From a virus: DNA of 60,069 bases. The first letter of the stretch is position 1, and each line of letters opens with the position of its first letter. Positions 39,030 to 47,772 of the stretch are shown here, in pieces. The notes beneath the pieces were generated by a model. The model was not told the DNA's origin. It made no database searches and was given only the letters and a program-made list of their open reading frames with translations. Position numbers and translations under genes: made by a program. The stretch is taken from the IMG/VR virus record IMGVR_UViG_3300039037_000048, positions 1 to 60,069 of that record; one strand, 5' to 3'.

Positions 39030-39176
39030 TTATTTATCTTCGTTGTACCAGAAGTCTTCCCAGTCTTCTTCTGTCGCTTCGTAGATAGGGCAAGGTTCTT
39101 CCATAAGGATATCGACTTTTGCTCTTATCATTCTAGCACGAAGCTCTTTTTCTTGCTCTTCAGTTAGAATACTCAT
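39030..39176 (-). CDS. Small acidic protein (48 aa)
   Basis: Starts MSILTEEQEKELRARMIRAK and ends in an acidic-aromatic tail (EEDWEDFWYNEDK). Overlaps the previous gene by 17 bases. Function unknown. Confidence 0.68.
   Translation of the reverse strand: MSILTEEQEKELRARMIRAKVDILMEEPCPIYEATEEDWEDFWYNEDK
39031..39038 (-). promoter_or_regulatory. Late promoter (GATAAATA)
   Basis: GATAAATA on the minus strand, 20 bases before the metallopeptidase-like gene, overlapping the stop of the 48-aa gene. Confidence 0.5.
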
Positions 39177-39324
39177 TGAGGATGTCTAGCATACGGTTCA
39201 ACATGTGATCAGCACCTGAACGCCAATCATCATTCTTGTGGTCATACATACCATCTCCGATTTCTTTTTTTAATTTAAGAACACGAGACAGTGCATCAAC
39301 CTTGAGTAGTCTTCCTCTTGGCAT
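39160..39324 (-). CDS. Small conserved protein (54 aa)
   Basis: MPRGRLLKVDALSRVLKLKK start, then a His/Asp/Trp-containing middle and LNRMLDILNEYSN end. I recall very similar small proteins in other T4-type cyanophages; function unknown. Confidence 0.75.
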   Translation of the reverse strand: MPRGRLLKVDALSRVLKLKKEIGDGMYDHKNDDWRSGADHMLNRMLDILNEYSN

Positions 39325-39344
39325 AATTAAAAACCACAATGAAA

Positions 39345-39352
39345 TATTTATT
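39345..39352 (-). promoter_or_regulatory. Late promoter (AATAAATA)
   Basis: AATAAATA on the minus strand, 21 bases before the 54-aa gene. Confidence 0.45.
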
Positions 39353-39686
39353 TGTTGTTCTCGAACAGACCAATGAAATATTCAGCATCCACCACAATCA
39401 GTGGTTTCTTTCTGTTCTTCTTCATGACTACGATAGGTTCATAGTCACCAGAATTTTCACATGCCTGTTCGTATGCGTCCCAAACATTGAGACGCTCAAC
39501 GTTCTTACATTCTATCGAGTGAGGGAACTTTTGTCTAGCTGCTCGTGCCATGATAAGATCTTCACCACCAGCACCCATGCTACGAGACTCAATGTCCTCT
39601 GGGTGAACATCTAACATCTCAATGAGTTTCTGGCGAACCCACTTCTGTAGGTTCCTACCCTTTGCTTTGGCACTACTAGTTTTCAT
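39348..39686 (-). CDS. PD-(D/E)XK endonuclease-like protein
   Basis: A 112-aa small nuclease-like protein: KGRNLQKWVRQKL, then SRSMGAGGEDLIM (acidic residue) and SIECKNVERL (E-x-K) in the order of a PD-(D/E)XK core as in small Holliday-junction or VRR-NUC enzymes. It may resolve branched DNA before packaging. The ATG at 39686 overlaps the preceding gene's end by 11 bases. Confidence 0.75.
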   Translation of the reverse strand: MKTSSAKAKGRNLQKWVRQKLIEMLDVHPEDIESRSMGAGGEDLIMARAARQKFPHSIECKNVERLNVWDAYEQACENSGDYEPIVVMKKNRKKPLIVVDAEYFIGLFENNK

Positions 39687-39837
39687 AACCACGGATCTGG
39701 TATTTGTACCGCATTGCTTGTAGGAACCATGCGTCGGTCAGACACTTTGGTCCCTCCATTATGATCTTCGCTTGTTTTTCGTTCACGCTTGGATCCGATA
39801 GTGCTCTCCTTTTCCATTCGGGAAGTTCTTTTGTCAT
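39676..39837 (-). CDS. Small conserved protein (53 aa)
   Basis: MTKELPEWKRRALSDPS start and DAWFLQAMRYKYQIRGYEN end. AGGTGG lies 5 bases before the ATG. A longer competing frame (39683-39883) covers the same DNA but has poor composition. Function unknown. Confidence 0.72.
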   Translation of the reverse strand: MTKELPEWKRRALSDPSVNEKQAKIIMEGPKCLTDAWFLQAMRYKYQIRGYEN

Positions 39838-39858
39838 GTAACCACCTGTAGAATATGT

Positions 39859-40128
39859 TCATGTCTCTGATTGGTTCTCCCAATATCCAGGGATGTTCTC
39901 ACCACGCAAGAACTTACCCCAGTTGACAGTGTTGTAGTCAATACTATTGTCCCAGCAGAACTTCTGCATAACTTTCATTAGCTCCTCGTCATTCATCCTG
40001 GTCCACCAATAGATCGTATACTGTTCGTTACGATCAATTTGTTTCATGACTTCCAGATACTTCTGGACTGCCTTGGGTTGTTTTGGATCTGCCTGCATAG
40101 GTTTAGGCAGTGGAGTATCAGGATTCAT
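39859..40128 (-). CDS. Hypothetical protein (89 aa)
   Basis: Pro/Lys-rich N-terminus, then IYWWTRMNDEELMKVMQKFCW and a Trp-containing C-terminus. No domain recognised. ATGA overlap with the oxygenase gene. Confidence 0.7.
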   Translation of the reverse strand: MNPDTPLPKPMQADPKQPKAVQKYLEVMKQIDRNEQYTIYWWTRMNDEELMKVMQKFCWDNSIDYNTVNWGKFLRGENIPGYWENQSET

Positions 40129-40793
40129 AATTGTATAAGCGTATGGTCATCATCATCTGTAAAGATGTTAGCCAATTGTGTAAGATCAAAGGCAATAGTA
40201 ATTCTAGGACTATCCTGTTGATTAACTGTAGTATAGTGAGGAAGATAGTTAGGGAATAGTGTCAGTTTACCTGGCACATTCTCTGCCTCATAGTTCCTAC
40301 CAATGTTATCATATGGATGAGTGTAGATAGTCTTGGTGTCTACAGCGGCAACAGTTAGATGCCCTCCCAAGTATGTATGTGGGTGGACAGAGTGCCAATG
40401 TTGTTTGATCCTCTCTCCTTTCCTCAATACATTTGCCCAGCATCTAATGCGTACCTTGGGTGGAGCTTTGAATACACCGAACATACTTTGGTAGTATTGT
40501 CGGTGAAACTTTTTGATCTCCTGATGTAACTGATCTGTAGCAGGAAACCCCCAGGTCAAGACATTAAAATGCCTGAACCTAGAGGTAAGACTATTAGGAC
40601 CAAGACCAGTGTTCCCGTCACTACTGGCGGGAAACTGGGATTTGATCTCTTCTTCTTTCTGTAGAATAATTTTAGTTAGTTCTTCACAGTCAATATCAAT
40701 TTGCTTTTCGCCAATAGTAAAGTCCCACTGGGGTGCAAATGGTGACTGGGGCGGATCACTCTTGTGATGAACCGCGCACCATTCTTTTGTCAT
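40125..40793 (-). CDS. 2OG-Fe(II) oxygenase-like protein
   Basis: A 222-aa protein. ERIKQHWHSVHPHTYLGG holds the proximal His motif, and LTLFPNYLPHYTT with PRITIAFDL the distal His and Arg. Third oxygenase of the window, of the His-rich subtype also seen at 26.9 kb. Sits directly after nrdB with an ATGA overlap. Substrate unknown. Confidence 0.8.
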   Translation of the reverse strand: MTKEWCAVHHKSDPPQSPFAPQWDFTIGEKQIDIDCEELTKIILQKEEEIKSQFPASSDGNTGLGPNSLTSRFRHFNVLTWGFPATDQLHQEIKKFHRQYYQSMFGVFKAPPKVRIRCWANVLRKGERIKQHWHSVHPHTYLGGHLTVAAVDTKTIYTHPYDNIGRNYEAENVPGKLTLFPNYLPHYTTVNQQDSPRITIAFDLTQLANIFTDDDDHTLIQL

Positions 40794-41977
40794 AGTTTAA
40801 ATCCAGAGAATGTCTTTTCACCAACGTCTTGCTTGAGACCACCAATAACATAGGACTCAACCTCTGTCTCCTGTGGTGCCACCTGCATGGTCTTGGAGTT
40901 CAACCAGTGCTCTGTCCAAGGGAGAGGATTGTTAGAGATAGGTTGACTGAAGACAGGCTTCATGTTGATAGACTTCATGCGACGATTTGCAACCCACTCA
41001 ACATAATTCTTGAGTAGTTTGTCATTCAAACCAATCATGCTACCGTCTCTGAACAGATACTCTGCCCAGTTCTTCTCTTCCTCTACACAGTCACGGAACA
41101 TCTGGACAACGTTCTGCTCTTCTTCCTCAATGATCTTCAGCATGTCAGGGTCATCACCCTTCTGCCAGTTCTTGATCATGTTCATGGTGATGGTCATGTG
41201 CTGTGACTCATCACGAGCAATCAGACCGATGATCTTTGCATTGCCTTCCATGACTTTGAGTTCACCGAAAGCAAAGGAGCAAGCGAACGAAACATAGAAA
41301 CGAATACCCTCAAGGATGTACACGTTCATGACTGCACGATAGAGTCTACGCTTCAGGTCACGCAGTGTCCATTCAGCACTAGGAGAATCTTTCCAGTCTT
41401 CCTTCCACCAGTTACCAGTGCCATACTCCTGTGCAGCATTGATGAAGTCATCGTATGCCTTGGTGACACTAGCAGCACGTTCAATGATCTTCTCATCGTC
41501 GATGATAGTGTCAAGAACTTCTGTAGGATCTGGGTACACATTCTTAATGATGTATGTGTAGGAGCGACTATGAATCATCTCCATAGTCTGCCAGATGTTC
41601 ATGGCACCCTCAAGCTCGGGTAGTGAACAGTAAGGGCTAAAAGCCATCCCAGGACCACGCCCTTGTACAGAATCCAAGAGGATCTGGTACTTAAGATTGG
41701 AGGTGAAGATATGCTTCTGCTCTGGACGAAGCGTCTGGTAGTCAGCACGGTCCTTCTGAAGTGATACTTCTTCTGGTCTCCAGAAGTATCCCAGTTGCTG
41801 TTGAGTAAGTTTCTCAAAGATAGGATACTTGAATTGATCATAACGTTGTACTCCTAGAGGGGCACCAAAAAACATTGGTTGCTTCAATGCATTGACTGTA
41901 TTGGTATTGAATACAGTCATGCCGTCTACAGATTTCTTTGGCATGTCGTCGTTGACTCTAAATTTTGCAACTGTCAC
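40790..41977 (-). CDS. nrdB: Ribonucleotide reductase, class Ia beta subunit
   Basis: A 395-aa R2 protein with the di-iron ligand motifs (E in ELEGAMNIWQTMEMIHSRS, D/E-x-x-H in ARDESQHM) and the conserved C-terminal peptide that docks on NrdA (EKTFSGFKL). It generates the tyrosyl radical needed to make deoxynucleotides. The annotated start is a GTG within the nrdA end (GAGGAAGAAG upstream); internal Mets at 41944 or 41920 fit family length equally well. Confidence 0.92.
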   Translation of the reverse strand: MTVAKFRVNDDMPKKSVDGMTVFNTNTVNALKQPMFFGAPLGVQRYDQFKYPIFEKLTQQQLGYFWRPEEVSLQKDRADYQTLRPEQKHIFTSNLKYQILLDSVQGRGPGMAFSPYCSLPELEGAMNIWQTMEMIHSRSYTYIIKNVYPDPTEVLDTIIDDEKIIERAASVTKAYDDFINAAQEYGTGNWWKEDWKDSPSAEWTLRDLKRRLYRAVMNVYILEGIRFYVSFACSFAFGELKVMEGNAKIIGLIARDESQHMTITMNMIKNWQKGDDPDMLKIIEEEEQNVVQMFRDCVEEEKNWAEYLFRDGSMIGLNDKLLKNYVEWVANRRMKSINMKPVFSQPISNNPLPWTEHWLNSKTMQVAPQETEVESYVIGGLKQDVGEKTFSGFKL

Positions 41978-44264
41978 AATCTTCTTCCTCGGTTTCTAGA
42001 ATTTGGGTAAGCAGGTCTTCGATGCTCTGTTTCTTCTCTTCTTCTTTGTCGTCGTCTTCTTTTACATCATAGGTGTTTTGATAGTATGAAGTTTTCCAAC
42101 CGTACTTGTATGTAGTCAAGAAATCCTGTGCCATGACCGAAACTGGGATCTCATTGTTGGGGTAATTCAGTGGATTGTAGCTCCAGTTACCAGAAATTGC
42201 CTGGTCAAAGAACTTCTGCATCACAGCAACAATATTAATATACCCAGTGTTGTTAGGCATATCCCACAGAAGGGTATAATTGTTCTTAAGAGTCTGGTAT
42301 TGCGGTACGATCTGTTTAAGCGGTCCCTTCTTGCTCTTCTTAACGGACAGATACCCTCTAGGTGGCTCGATTCCATTTGTTGCGTTTGACACAACGGAAC
42401 TGCTCTCTGATGGCATTTGAGCAGACAGTGTTGAATGTCGTAATCCATGCTGTCTGATCGCTTCCCGTAGAGTTCCCCAATCAAGTGAAAGGTCATGTGG
42501 TACTAGTTCGTCAACGTCCTTTTTATATGTATCGATAGGAAGAATGCCATGAGAATACTTGGTACGATCAAAGTATCCACACGCACCTTTCTCTTTAGCA
42601 ATCTGGTTAGAAGACTTCAGAAGATAATACTGGAATGCTTCCGTCAGATCATGGACTGCTTTCACTGCTTCAGGAGAGTCGTAAGAGTGCCCCTGCTTCG
42701 CCAGGAAGTGCGCTAGACCGATGTATCCGATGCCCAGTGACCTACGATTGAGTGTGGACTCTCTCGCCGCTTTGACAGGGTACTCCTGGTAGTCGATCAG
42801 TTCTTCCAGACCACGAACAGCAAGATCACAAAGGGGTTCAATGTCATCCAGTGTCTTCAGTTTACCTACGTTGATAGCAGACAGAATACACAGAGCAATC
42901 TCACCCTCGCCATCGATATGCTGGATGGGGTCAGTTGGTAGAGTGATCTCCTGACACAGGTTAGACATGTTAACCTTGTCCAGGAAAGAACTATGACTGT
43001 TGCAGTGGTCAATGTTCATGAGGTAAACACGACCAGTCTCTGCTCGCTCCTTCAAGAGATCAAGAATAAGTTCTTGAGCACCGATAGTTTTGCGTGGAAT
43101 AGATCCATCAGATTCATAACTTGTATAGAGATCATCAAACCCAGGAGTACCAAAAGCATCATAAAGACCTGGTACATCGTGAGGTGAGAAGAGACTGATC
43201 TCTCCGTCTTGGATGAAACGTTCATAGAACAGTTTACTAATCTGGATACTGTAGTCTAGTTTACGAACACGATTGTCCTGCGTTCCTTTATTATTCTTTA
43301 GGACAATGATGTCTTCGATTTCTTGGTGCCAGATTGGGAAGTGGACAGTCGCGCTTCCACCTCGAATGCCATTTTGAGTGCAGCATCGGACAGTGCTCTC
43401 AAACTTTTTGAGGAATGGAATAACACCCGTGTGCGCGACTTCTCCACCTCGGATCTTACTGTTGACGCCACGGATTCTGCCTGCGTTGATACCGATGCCC
43501 GCCCTTTGTGCAACATATCTGCCGATAGCCATATCAGAACTAAAGATGCTATCGAGGGTGTCATCAGAATCAACAAGAACACAGCTAGCAAATTGTCGAA
43601 GTGGAGTTCGCACTCCTGCCATGATAGGTGTGGGAATGTTGATTTTGTGCTTGCTGATTGCGTCGTAGTATCTTCTGACATAATCGAGTCTAGTTGCTAA
43701 TGGATATTCAGCGAATAGAGTCAGTGCAATAAGCATGTACATGTATTGTGGAGTCTCATAGACTTCACCACTACTTCTATCTTGCACAAGGTACTTATCG
43801 GTGACCTGACGAAGACCAGCGTAAGTAAACAAGTAGTCACGATCATGATCAATCCAGGAATTGACCTTGATCCAATCTTCATCGCTATACTTATCTAGGA
43901 TTTCTTCGTCATATACTTTATTAACTGTAGCATTATAGGCAGCAACATCAAACACCGAAGGCATACCTTCCTTCCAGATGTTCTTATGGAATGCTTCCTT
44001 GCGTAGGGAGAACAGAAGCAAACGAGCAGCAACAAACTGATAGTTAGGATGATCCAGGTCGATCAAGTCACTAGCAGAACGCACAAGAATCTCTTGGATC
44101 TGTTCAGTGGTGATACCATCAAAGAACTGGATGCCAGAGTTCATCTCTACCTGACTAGCAGACACCCCACCGAGACCTTTACATGCCTCTTCCACCATCT
44201 TATGAATCTTCTCAAGGTTGAGGCTTTCAACCGATCCGTCTCGCTTCTTTACGTTGATGCTCAT
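41958..44264 (-). CDS. nrdA: Ribonucleotide reductase, class Ia alpha subunit
   Basis: A 768-aa R1 protein: N-terminal ATP-cone (VKKRDGSVESLNLEKIHKMV), RCCTQNGIRGGSATVHFPIW and later NATNGIEPPRGYLSV finger regions, and the redox tail CDSCKI that glutaredoxin or thioredoxin re-reduces. Makes dNTPs from host ribonucleotides. The ATG at 44264 forms an ATGA overlap with the primase gene and has GGAAGAAAG upstream. Confidence 0.94.
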   Translation of the reverse strand: MSINVKKRDGSVESLNLEKIHKMVEEACKGLGGVSASQVEMNSGIQFFDGITTEQIQEILVRSASDLIDLDHPNYQFVAARLLLFSLRKEAFHKNIWKEGMPSVFDVAAYNATVNKVYDEEILDKYSDEDWIKVNSWIDHDRDYLFTYAGLRQVTDKYLVQDRSSGEVYETPQYMYMLIALTLFAEYPLATRLDYVRRYYDAISKHKINIPTPIMAGVRTPLRQFASCVLVDSDDTLDSIFSSDMAIGRYVAQRAGIGINAGRIRGVNSKIRGGEVAHTGVIPFLKKFESTVRCCTQNGIRGGSATVHFPIWHQEIEDIIVLKNNKGTQDNRVRKLDYSIQISKLFYERFIQDGEISLFSPHDVPGLYDAFGTPGFDDLYTSYESDGSIPRKTIGAQELILDLLKERAETGRVYLMNIDHCNSHSSFLDKVNMSNLCQEITLPTDPIQHIDGEGEIALCILSAINVGKLKTLDDIEPLCDLAVRGLEELIDYQEYPVKAARESTLNRRSLGIGYIGLAHFLAKQGHSYDSPEAVKAVHDLTEAFQYYLLKSSNQIAKEKGACGYFDRTKYSHGILPIDTYKKDVDELVPHDLSLDWGTLREAIRQHGLRHSTLSAQMPSESSSVVSNATNGIEPPRGYLSVKKSKKGPLKQIVPQYQTLKNNYTLLWDMPNNTGYINIVAVMQKFFDQAISGNWSYNPLNYPNNEIPVSVMAQDFLTTYKYGWKTSYYQNTYDVKEDDDKEEEKKQSIEDLLTQILETEEEDCDSCKI

Positions 44265-45247
44265 ACTTTCTTCCATGTGTTCAGTTTAAGTTTCGCTTCT
44301 AATCCACGGTAGGTATTAGATTCTACCATAGTTTGCACGTCATGTCCAGCAAGGTACATGTCGTTAATGTCCTTTTGTTTAACAGTCGTTGGCCAGATAA
44401 CTACGGAGTCGCCTCTATCGATTGAATTGCTGATTCGCTGGACGATTTGTGGGTTGCGGGGTTCATTATCATAGACATAGCAGCAATCGTCAATAGTCCC
44501 ATCAGGGACATGAACGTCACTTCCACACATAGCAATCGAATTGCGAAGGAACGTGCTGTCAAAGGGTCCTTCTGTGATGTATACTCTTTCATTAAAATCA
44601 ATTCTATCAAGACCAAAGATTTTAGGTTGCGATTCGTCAAGTATGATAGTAATGTATCGCAACTTGGTTCTAGGTGAGAGTGACCTCCCTTGGAAACCAA
44701 ACATTACTTTATCTGCTGTGTACAATGGCAGAATAATACGTGGACCATCGCCTCTCATGTCATCAAATGTAGGCGTCTGTTCGTTAGTCCACTCCTTAAA
44801 TTTAGGTGCGTATAAGAAGTAATCGAGATCTTTAATTTTTCGTTGCTCTAGATATTGTCGCGCTGGGTGAGAGTTATTTAGCTCGGAAATCTTCTGTAAA
44901 CCAGTTGATGTTTTGAATACAGGTTTTTTGAAATCAAACTTTGGTTCTGGTGTCTGTGTACCCTTACCAGTAAGACCATCACGGTATCTCTCCATGAGAT
45001 ATTGACTGTGCAGACCAGGGTTCTGATCCTTCAGGAAGTTAGTAAACGTCCTACCCACACCACAGTTGTGGCACTTGTATACATAGTCATTCTTTACACG
45101 GAAGATGTACCCACGCGCTAGGTTCTTCTTCTTTTTACTGTCACCACAATAAGGACACCTGAAGTTATACAGGTGCTCCTTCTTCTTGGTAAATCTCTGG
45201 AGTTGAGGACTAACTAAACTGACGTACTTGCTGTCCAGGTAACTCAT
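44261..45247 (-). CDS. 61: DNA primase gp61
   Basis: A 328-aa protein with an N-terminal zinc ribbon (C31-P-Y-C34 and C59-H-N-C62) and a TOPRIM-type core with RVYITEGPFDS around residue 226. Primes lagging-strand synthesis with gp41 helicase. Overlaps the 153-aa gene by 38 bases. Confidence 0.9.
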   Translation of the reverse strand: MSYLDSKYVSLVSPQLQRFTKKKEHLYNFRCPYCGDSKKKKNLARGYIFRVKNDYVYKCHNCGVGRTFTNFLKDQNPGLHSQYLMERYRDGLTGKGTQTPEPKFDFKKPVFKTSTGLQKISELNNSHPARQYLEQRKIKDLDYFLYAPKFKEWTNEQTPTFDDMRGDGPRIILPLYTADKVMFGFQGRSLSPRTKLRYITIILDESQPKIFGLDRIDFNERVYITEGPFDSTFLRNSIAMCGSDVHVPDGTIDDCCYVYDNEPRNPQIVQRISNSIDRGDSVVIWPTTVKQKDINDMYLAGHDVQTMVESNTYRGLEAKLKLNTWKKV

Positions 45248-45671
45248 TCACCATACCAATTACTGTTGTACCCATTGTACCAGCATTGGCATCTGGAGTC
45301 AATAACTTGACCATTGGTGGGACCACCTGCATAACTGCCACAAGCGTTGCGAGCACAGCACCTGCACCCACAACAAACTTCTGGTTGGCATCAACTTTCT
45401 TTTGAATACGATCGATCCTATCATGCAGGATCTGATGATTCTTTTCTTCCTGTTGCTTTAACTCATCAATCATTTTGATGATGAGATCATCAGTTCTCTC
45501 ACTCTCGTCCAGTCTATTCTCATGGCGTTCGAGAATGATAGCGATCTTGTTACTATTGTCAGAGATAGTACCTACAGCTCTCTCAAGTTTATCCAACATT
45601 TCCTTGGATAAATCTTCGTAGATAGATAACTTTGACTCTAGGACAGCAAGCTTGCCCAGACCAAATGCCAT
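45210..45671 (-). CDS. Coiled-coil membrane protein
   Basis: A 153-aa protein: long coiled coil (about 20-95) followed by a hydrophobic segment (FVVGAGAVLATLVAVMQVV) and a short tail. A membrane-anchored coiled coil of this type is common in cyanophages, function unknown. Confidence 0.7.
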   Translation of the reverse strand: MAFGLGKLAVLESKLSIYEDLSKEMLDKLERAVGTISDNSNKIAIILERHENRLDESERTDDLIIKMIDELKQQEEKNHQILHDRIDRIQKKVDANQKFVVGAGAVLATLVAVMQVVPPMVKLLTPDANAGTMGTTVIGMVNELPGQQVRQFS

Positions 45672-45683
45672 GGTGTTTCCCTA

Positions 45684-46403
45684 TCAGACGTTGCGGATAG
45701 CAAAGTCAAGGGCAGACTGATAAGTAGCAGCATCTTTGTTCAGCATGTAGCGGAACTGGGTCTGTTGCTCATCAGGCAGCTGTGCATAACAAGCAGCGAT
45801 ACGCTTCGCTGAAAAATTGTCCAGGTTCTGTTCAGATCCATCACCAAATGTAATCTTGGCAAAGGATGCTTCGCCCGAAGGATTGAGTTCGGAGGTTGCA
45901 ACCTGTAGTGCAACGTCCAGGGCGTCCATTTGTGCAGCAGATTCAGTCATAATTTCTTTAGTCACTTCAGTTTCTTCTTTCTTAAGTTTCTTGGTCTGAT
46001 CAGATGCTTTCTTTTTGAAGTCAGACATACGTGCCTTCATCAAAACGTCCATTTCTTTCGTCTTGGACTGCATCTTTTTCTTCGCTTCGTCACGCTTCTT
46101 CTGTAGATCCTTGGCACGGTTCAGTTTTTTCATCTGACCGATTTGCTTCTGCGCTCTTTCTGTTTCGGAAGGAGCTGCTTCTACAATTTGTGCTTCTAGT
46201 TCTTCTTTCATTTTCTTGCGGGACTGTATACGAGAGAGCATTTGTTTTGCACCTTTAGTGCGACCGTCTACCTTGTCTTGATTTGCTTTCTTATATCTAC
46301 GGTGAGACTTTGGGTTAACAAAGACGAACGCAGGTGGCATTGACAAAGCAGCGCCATTACCTGCCATCATTTCATTCACAGTAGATTTAGATTCTTCAGA
46401 CAT
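45684..46403 (-). CDS. Lys/Glu-rich coiled-coil protein
   Basis: A 239-aa protein: a disordered N-terminus with SMPPAFVFVNPKSHRRYKK, a long Lys/Glu coiled coil (about 50-170), then a small C-terminal domain. The composition resembles scaffold or prohead-core proteins, but no family is recognised. Overlaps the previous gene by 28 bases. Confidence 0.68.
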   Translation of the reverse strand: MSEESKSTVNEMMAGNGAALSMPPAFVFVNPKSHRRYKKANQDKVDGRTKGAKQMLSRIQSRKKMKEELEAQIVEAAPSETERAQKQIGQMKKLNRAKDLQKKRDEAKKKMQSKTKEMDVLMKARMSDFKKKASDQTKKLKKEETEVTKEIMTESAAQMDALDVALQVATSELNPSGEASFAKITFGDGSEQNLDNFSAKRIAACYAQLPDEQQTQFRYMLNKDAATYQSALDFAIRNV

Positions 46404-46732
46404 TCTTGATCAACGTCGGTGTTGAGTGTTTCAGGTAAACGATTGAGGACCAACATGAATGCTTTCAATGTGGACCAGTGTTTCGCCTCTATCTTATAGA
46501 ACAATAGAGGCGTAGCAGCATCATCAAATACATTGTACATGACGATAATGTGGTTTAGGATGAGATGAACCTTCAACTCACCGTGCATTTCATAACGACG
46601 AAATAAACGTTTGACGCACTTAATCTTATTTAGATCTTTTTTGAAGTCGTCAAACGTAACAGAGTTCGGGTTATTATAATTACGTATAGCAAACATCAAC
46701 CAGTTATCCTGGTTCAACTCATCGAACTTCAT
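46376..46732 (-). CDS. Conserved hypothetical protein
   Basis: A 118-aa helical protein (FDDFKKDLNKIKCVKRLFRRY, HLILNHIIVMYNVF). I recall this family in many T4-type cyanophages; function unknown. Lies between the structural Ig-like gene and the coiled-coil gene. Confidence 0.73.
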   Translation of the reverse strand: MKFDELNQDNWLMFAIRNYNNPNSVTFDDFKKDLNKIKCVKRLFRRYEMHGELKVHLILNHIIVMYNVFDDAATPLLFYKIEAKHWSTLKAFMLVLNRLPETLNTDVDQECLKNLNLL

Positions 46733-46737
46733 CTATA

Positions 46738-47319
46738 TCATTCTGCAGTAGTTACTACAGCGGTAGCAGAGATGACTTCTGGAGCACCATTGGTAGAGGT
46801 GAGCTTGACTCTGTAAGAACCAGCATTCTCCACAGCATAAGGATCAACATCATAGGTGGGTTGATTAGCACCGATGTTTGCCCAGCGTCCTGCAGCAGAT
46901 AGTTTCTGCCACTGATACTGCATAGCAGAAGCATCACCAGGAGGTGTGGAGATAGCGGCAACCGACAGAGCAAGAGGATCACCAACAGCAACTGCTTGAG
47001 TAGCAGGTTGGGTATTGATGGTGATGAGTACAGCCTCGTCTGCTGCTACACTGTCATCAGATTGAGTCTCGCTAGAGTTCGCTTCAGGATCAGCGATAGT
47101 TACAAGCATTTCTGCCTTATGACGGGTGTTACCTTCACAGTCAGTATAGGTGTAGTAGGACCACCAACCAGGAGCATTCAGACCGCGAGCTTTGTTCTCC
47201 GCGAGTGCTGCTTCGGTGTCGTCAATAAAAATTGTTTGCTTTGCTTGCGATGATGCAGCGATGCCAATGCCTGCTTTAGCTTTGTTCGCATTGCTATCAT
47301 CCTTTCCGTATAAGGACAT
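46738..47319 (-). CDS. Virion structural protein with Ig-like domain
   Basis: A 193-aa protein. The first 80 residues hold a Trp/Tyr-rich segment (APGWWSYYTYTD); residues about 95-190 form an Ig-like domain (VAVGDPLALSV, YQWQKLSAAGRW, NAGSYRVKLTS). Ig-like domains decorate phage capsids and tails and may bind host surface carbohydrate. Expressed from a consensus late promoter. Confidence 0.78.
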   Translation of the reverse strand: MSLYGKDDSNANKAKAGIGIAASSQAKQTIFIDDTEAALAENKARGLNAPGWWSYYTYTDCEGNTRHKAEMLVTIADPEANSSETQSDDSVAADEAVLITINTQPATQAVAVGDPLALSVAAISTPPGDASAMQYQWQKLSAAGRWANIGANQPTYDVDPYAVENAGSYRVKLTSTNGAPEVISATAVVTTAE

Positions 47320-47348
47320 GAGAATACCAGGTCTATGTTTGTCTGAAT

Positions 47349-47356
47349 ATATTTAT
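47349..47356 (-). promoter_or_regulatory. Late promoter (TATAAATA)
   Basis: Exact T4 late consensus directly after the T run of a terminator, 30 bases before the Ig-like protein gene. Confidence 0.75.
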
Positions 47357-47386
47357 AAAAAAAGGGAGAGGCACACTGCCTCCCCC
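47356..47386 (-). terminator. Intrinsic terminator
   Basis: AGGGGGAGGCA/TGCCTCTCCCT, 11 bp with one G.U pair, 3-nt loop and seven T on the minus strand. Ends the 66-aa gene; its T tail merges with the next late promoter. Confidence 0.87.
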
Positions 47387-47395
47387 TAGTAATGA

Positions 47396-47596
47396 TCACT
47401 CTTCGCGAGCTTTAATTGCTGCGGTAACTGCTTCTAGAAGCTGATCATCCATGTCAGTCTTGGTTAGTTTGACTGCTTTACCTAGGATAACTAGGCAGAT
47501 ATCGATCAACTTTTCTCCGAGCTCTTCGTTGTCGGGAATCTTTGCGACAGCATCAGTGATAATCTTTGATGCTAATGGAAGTAAGAATGCTAGCAT
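47396..47596 (-). CDS. Small hydrophobic/amphipathic protein (66 aa)
   Basis: MLAFLLPLASKIITDAV start, then an amphipathic helical rest with Leu/Ile heptads. Possibly membrane-associated. Single-gene late unit between promoter 47623 and a terminator. Confidence 0.68.
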   Translation of the reverse strand: MLAFLLPLASKIITDAVAKIPDNEELGEKLIDICLVILGKAVKLTKTDMDDQLLEAVTAAIKAREE

Positions 47597-47622
47597 GATT
47601 TTAGGGGCATAGTATACCCAAA

Positions 47623-47629
47623 TATTTAG
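47623..47629 (-). promoter_or_regulatory. Late promoter (CTAAATA)
   Basis: CTAAATA overlapping the TAA stop of the frameshift extension, 27 bases before the 66-aa gene. A TATACT box lies a little further downstream. Confidence 0.62.
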
Positions 47630-47752
47630 TCTGCCTTACGCTGACTTTTCAATGCCTTAAGAATGTACTTCTTATTCTTCTTATTGTGCTCCTTGTCTTC
47701 AGCAGCGCCGTCTTTAATTTCAGGCATCACTTCGACGTGAGCACCCTTCACT
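47626..47752 (-). CDS. -1 frame extension of the 317-aa protein
   Basis: After the A AAA AAG site the -1 frame remains open for 41 codons (begins VKGAHVEVMPEIKDG, ends LKSQRKAD), a Lys-rich charged tail. It has the same composition as the main protein, as expected if both are one coding unit. Independent initiation at an internal ATG is possible but has no ribosome binding site. Confidence 0.7.
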
Positions 47753-47772
47753 TTTTTTCTTCTTCGATCTCC
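47723..47772 (-). promoter_or_regulatory. Programmed -1 frameshift cassette (dnaX-like)
   Basis: Upstream AAGGAG Shine-Dalgarno-like element 11 bases before the slippery heptamer A AAA AAG (47751-47757), TGA stop in the zero frame immediately after it, then a 5-base spacer to a stem GGTG(C)TCAC/GTGATGCC with loop GTCGAA (47723-47745). These are the parts of the E. coli dnaX frameshift site in the same order. Confidence 0.8.

Noticed and set aside
39683-39883. 66-codon minus-strand frame overlapping the endonuclease start
   Set aside because: The alternative frame 39676-39837 gives a better protein with a good ribosome binding site; this one is a hydrophilic low-quality sequence.
44875-44881. 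CTAAATA motif inside the primase gene; similar internal copies at 8836, 20843 and 46627
   Set aside because: They lie more than 100 bases from any start codon and are expected by chance in AT-rich DNA. They could be internal late promoters but nothing supports it.
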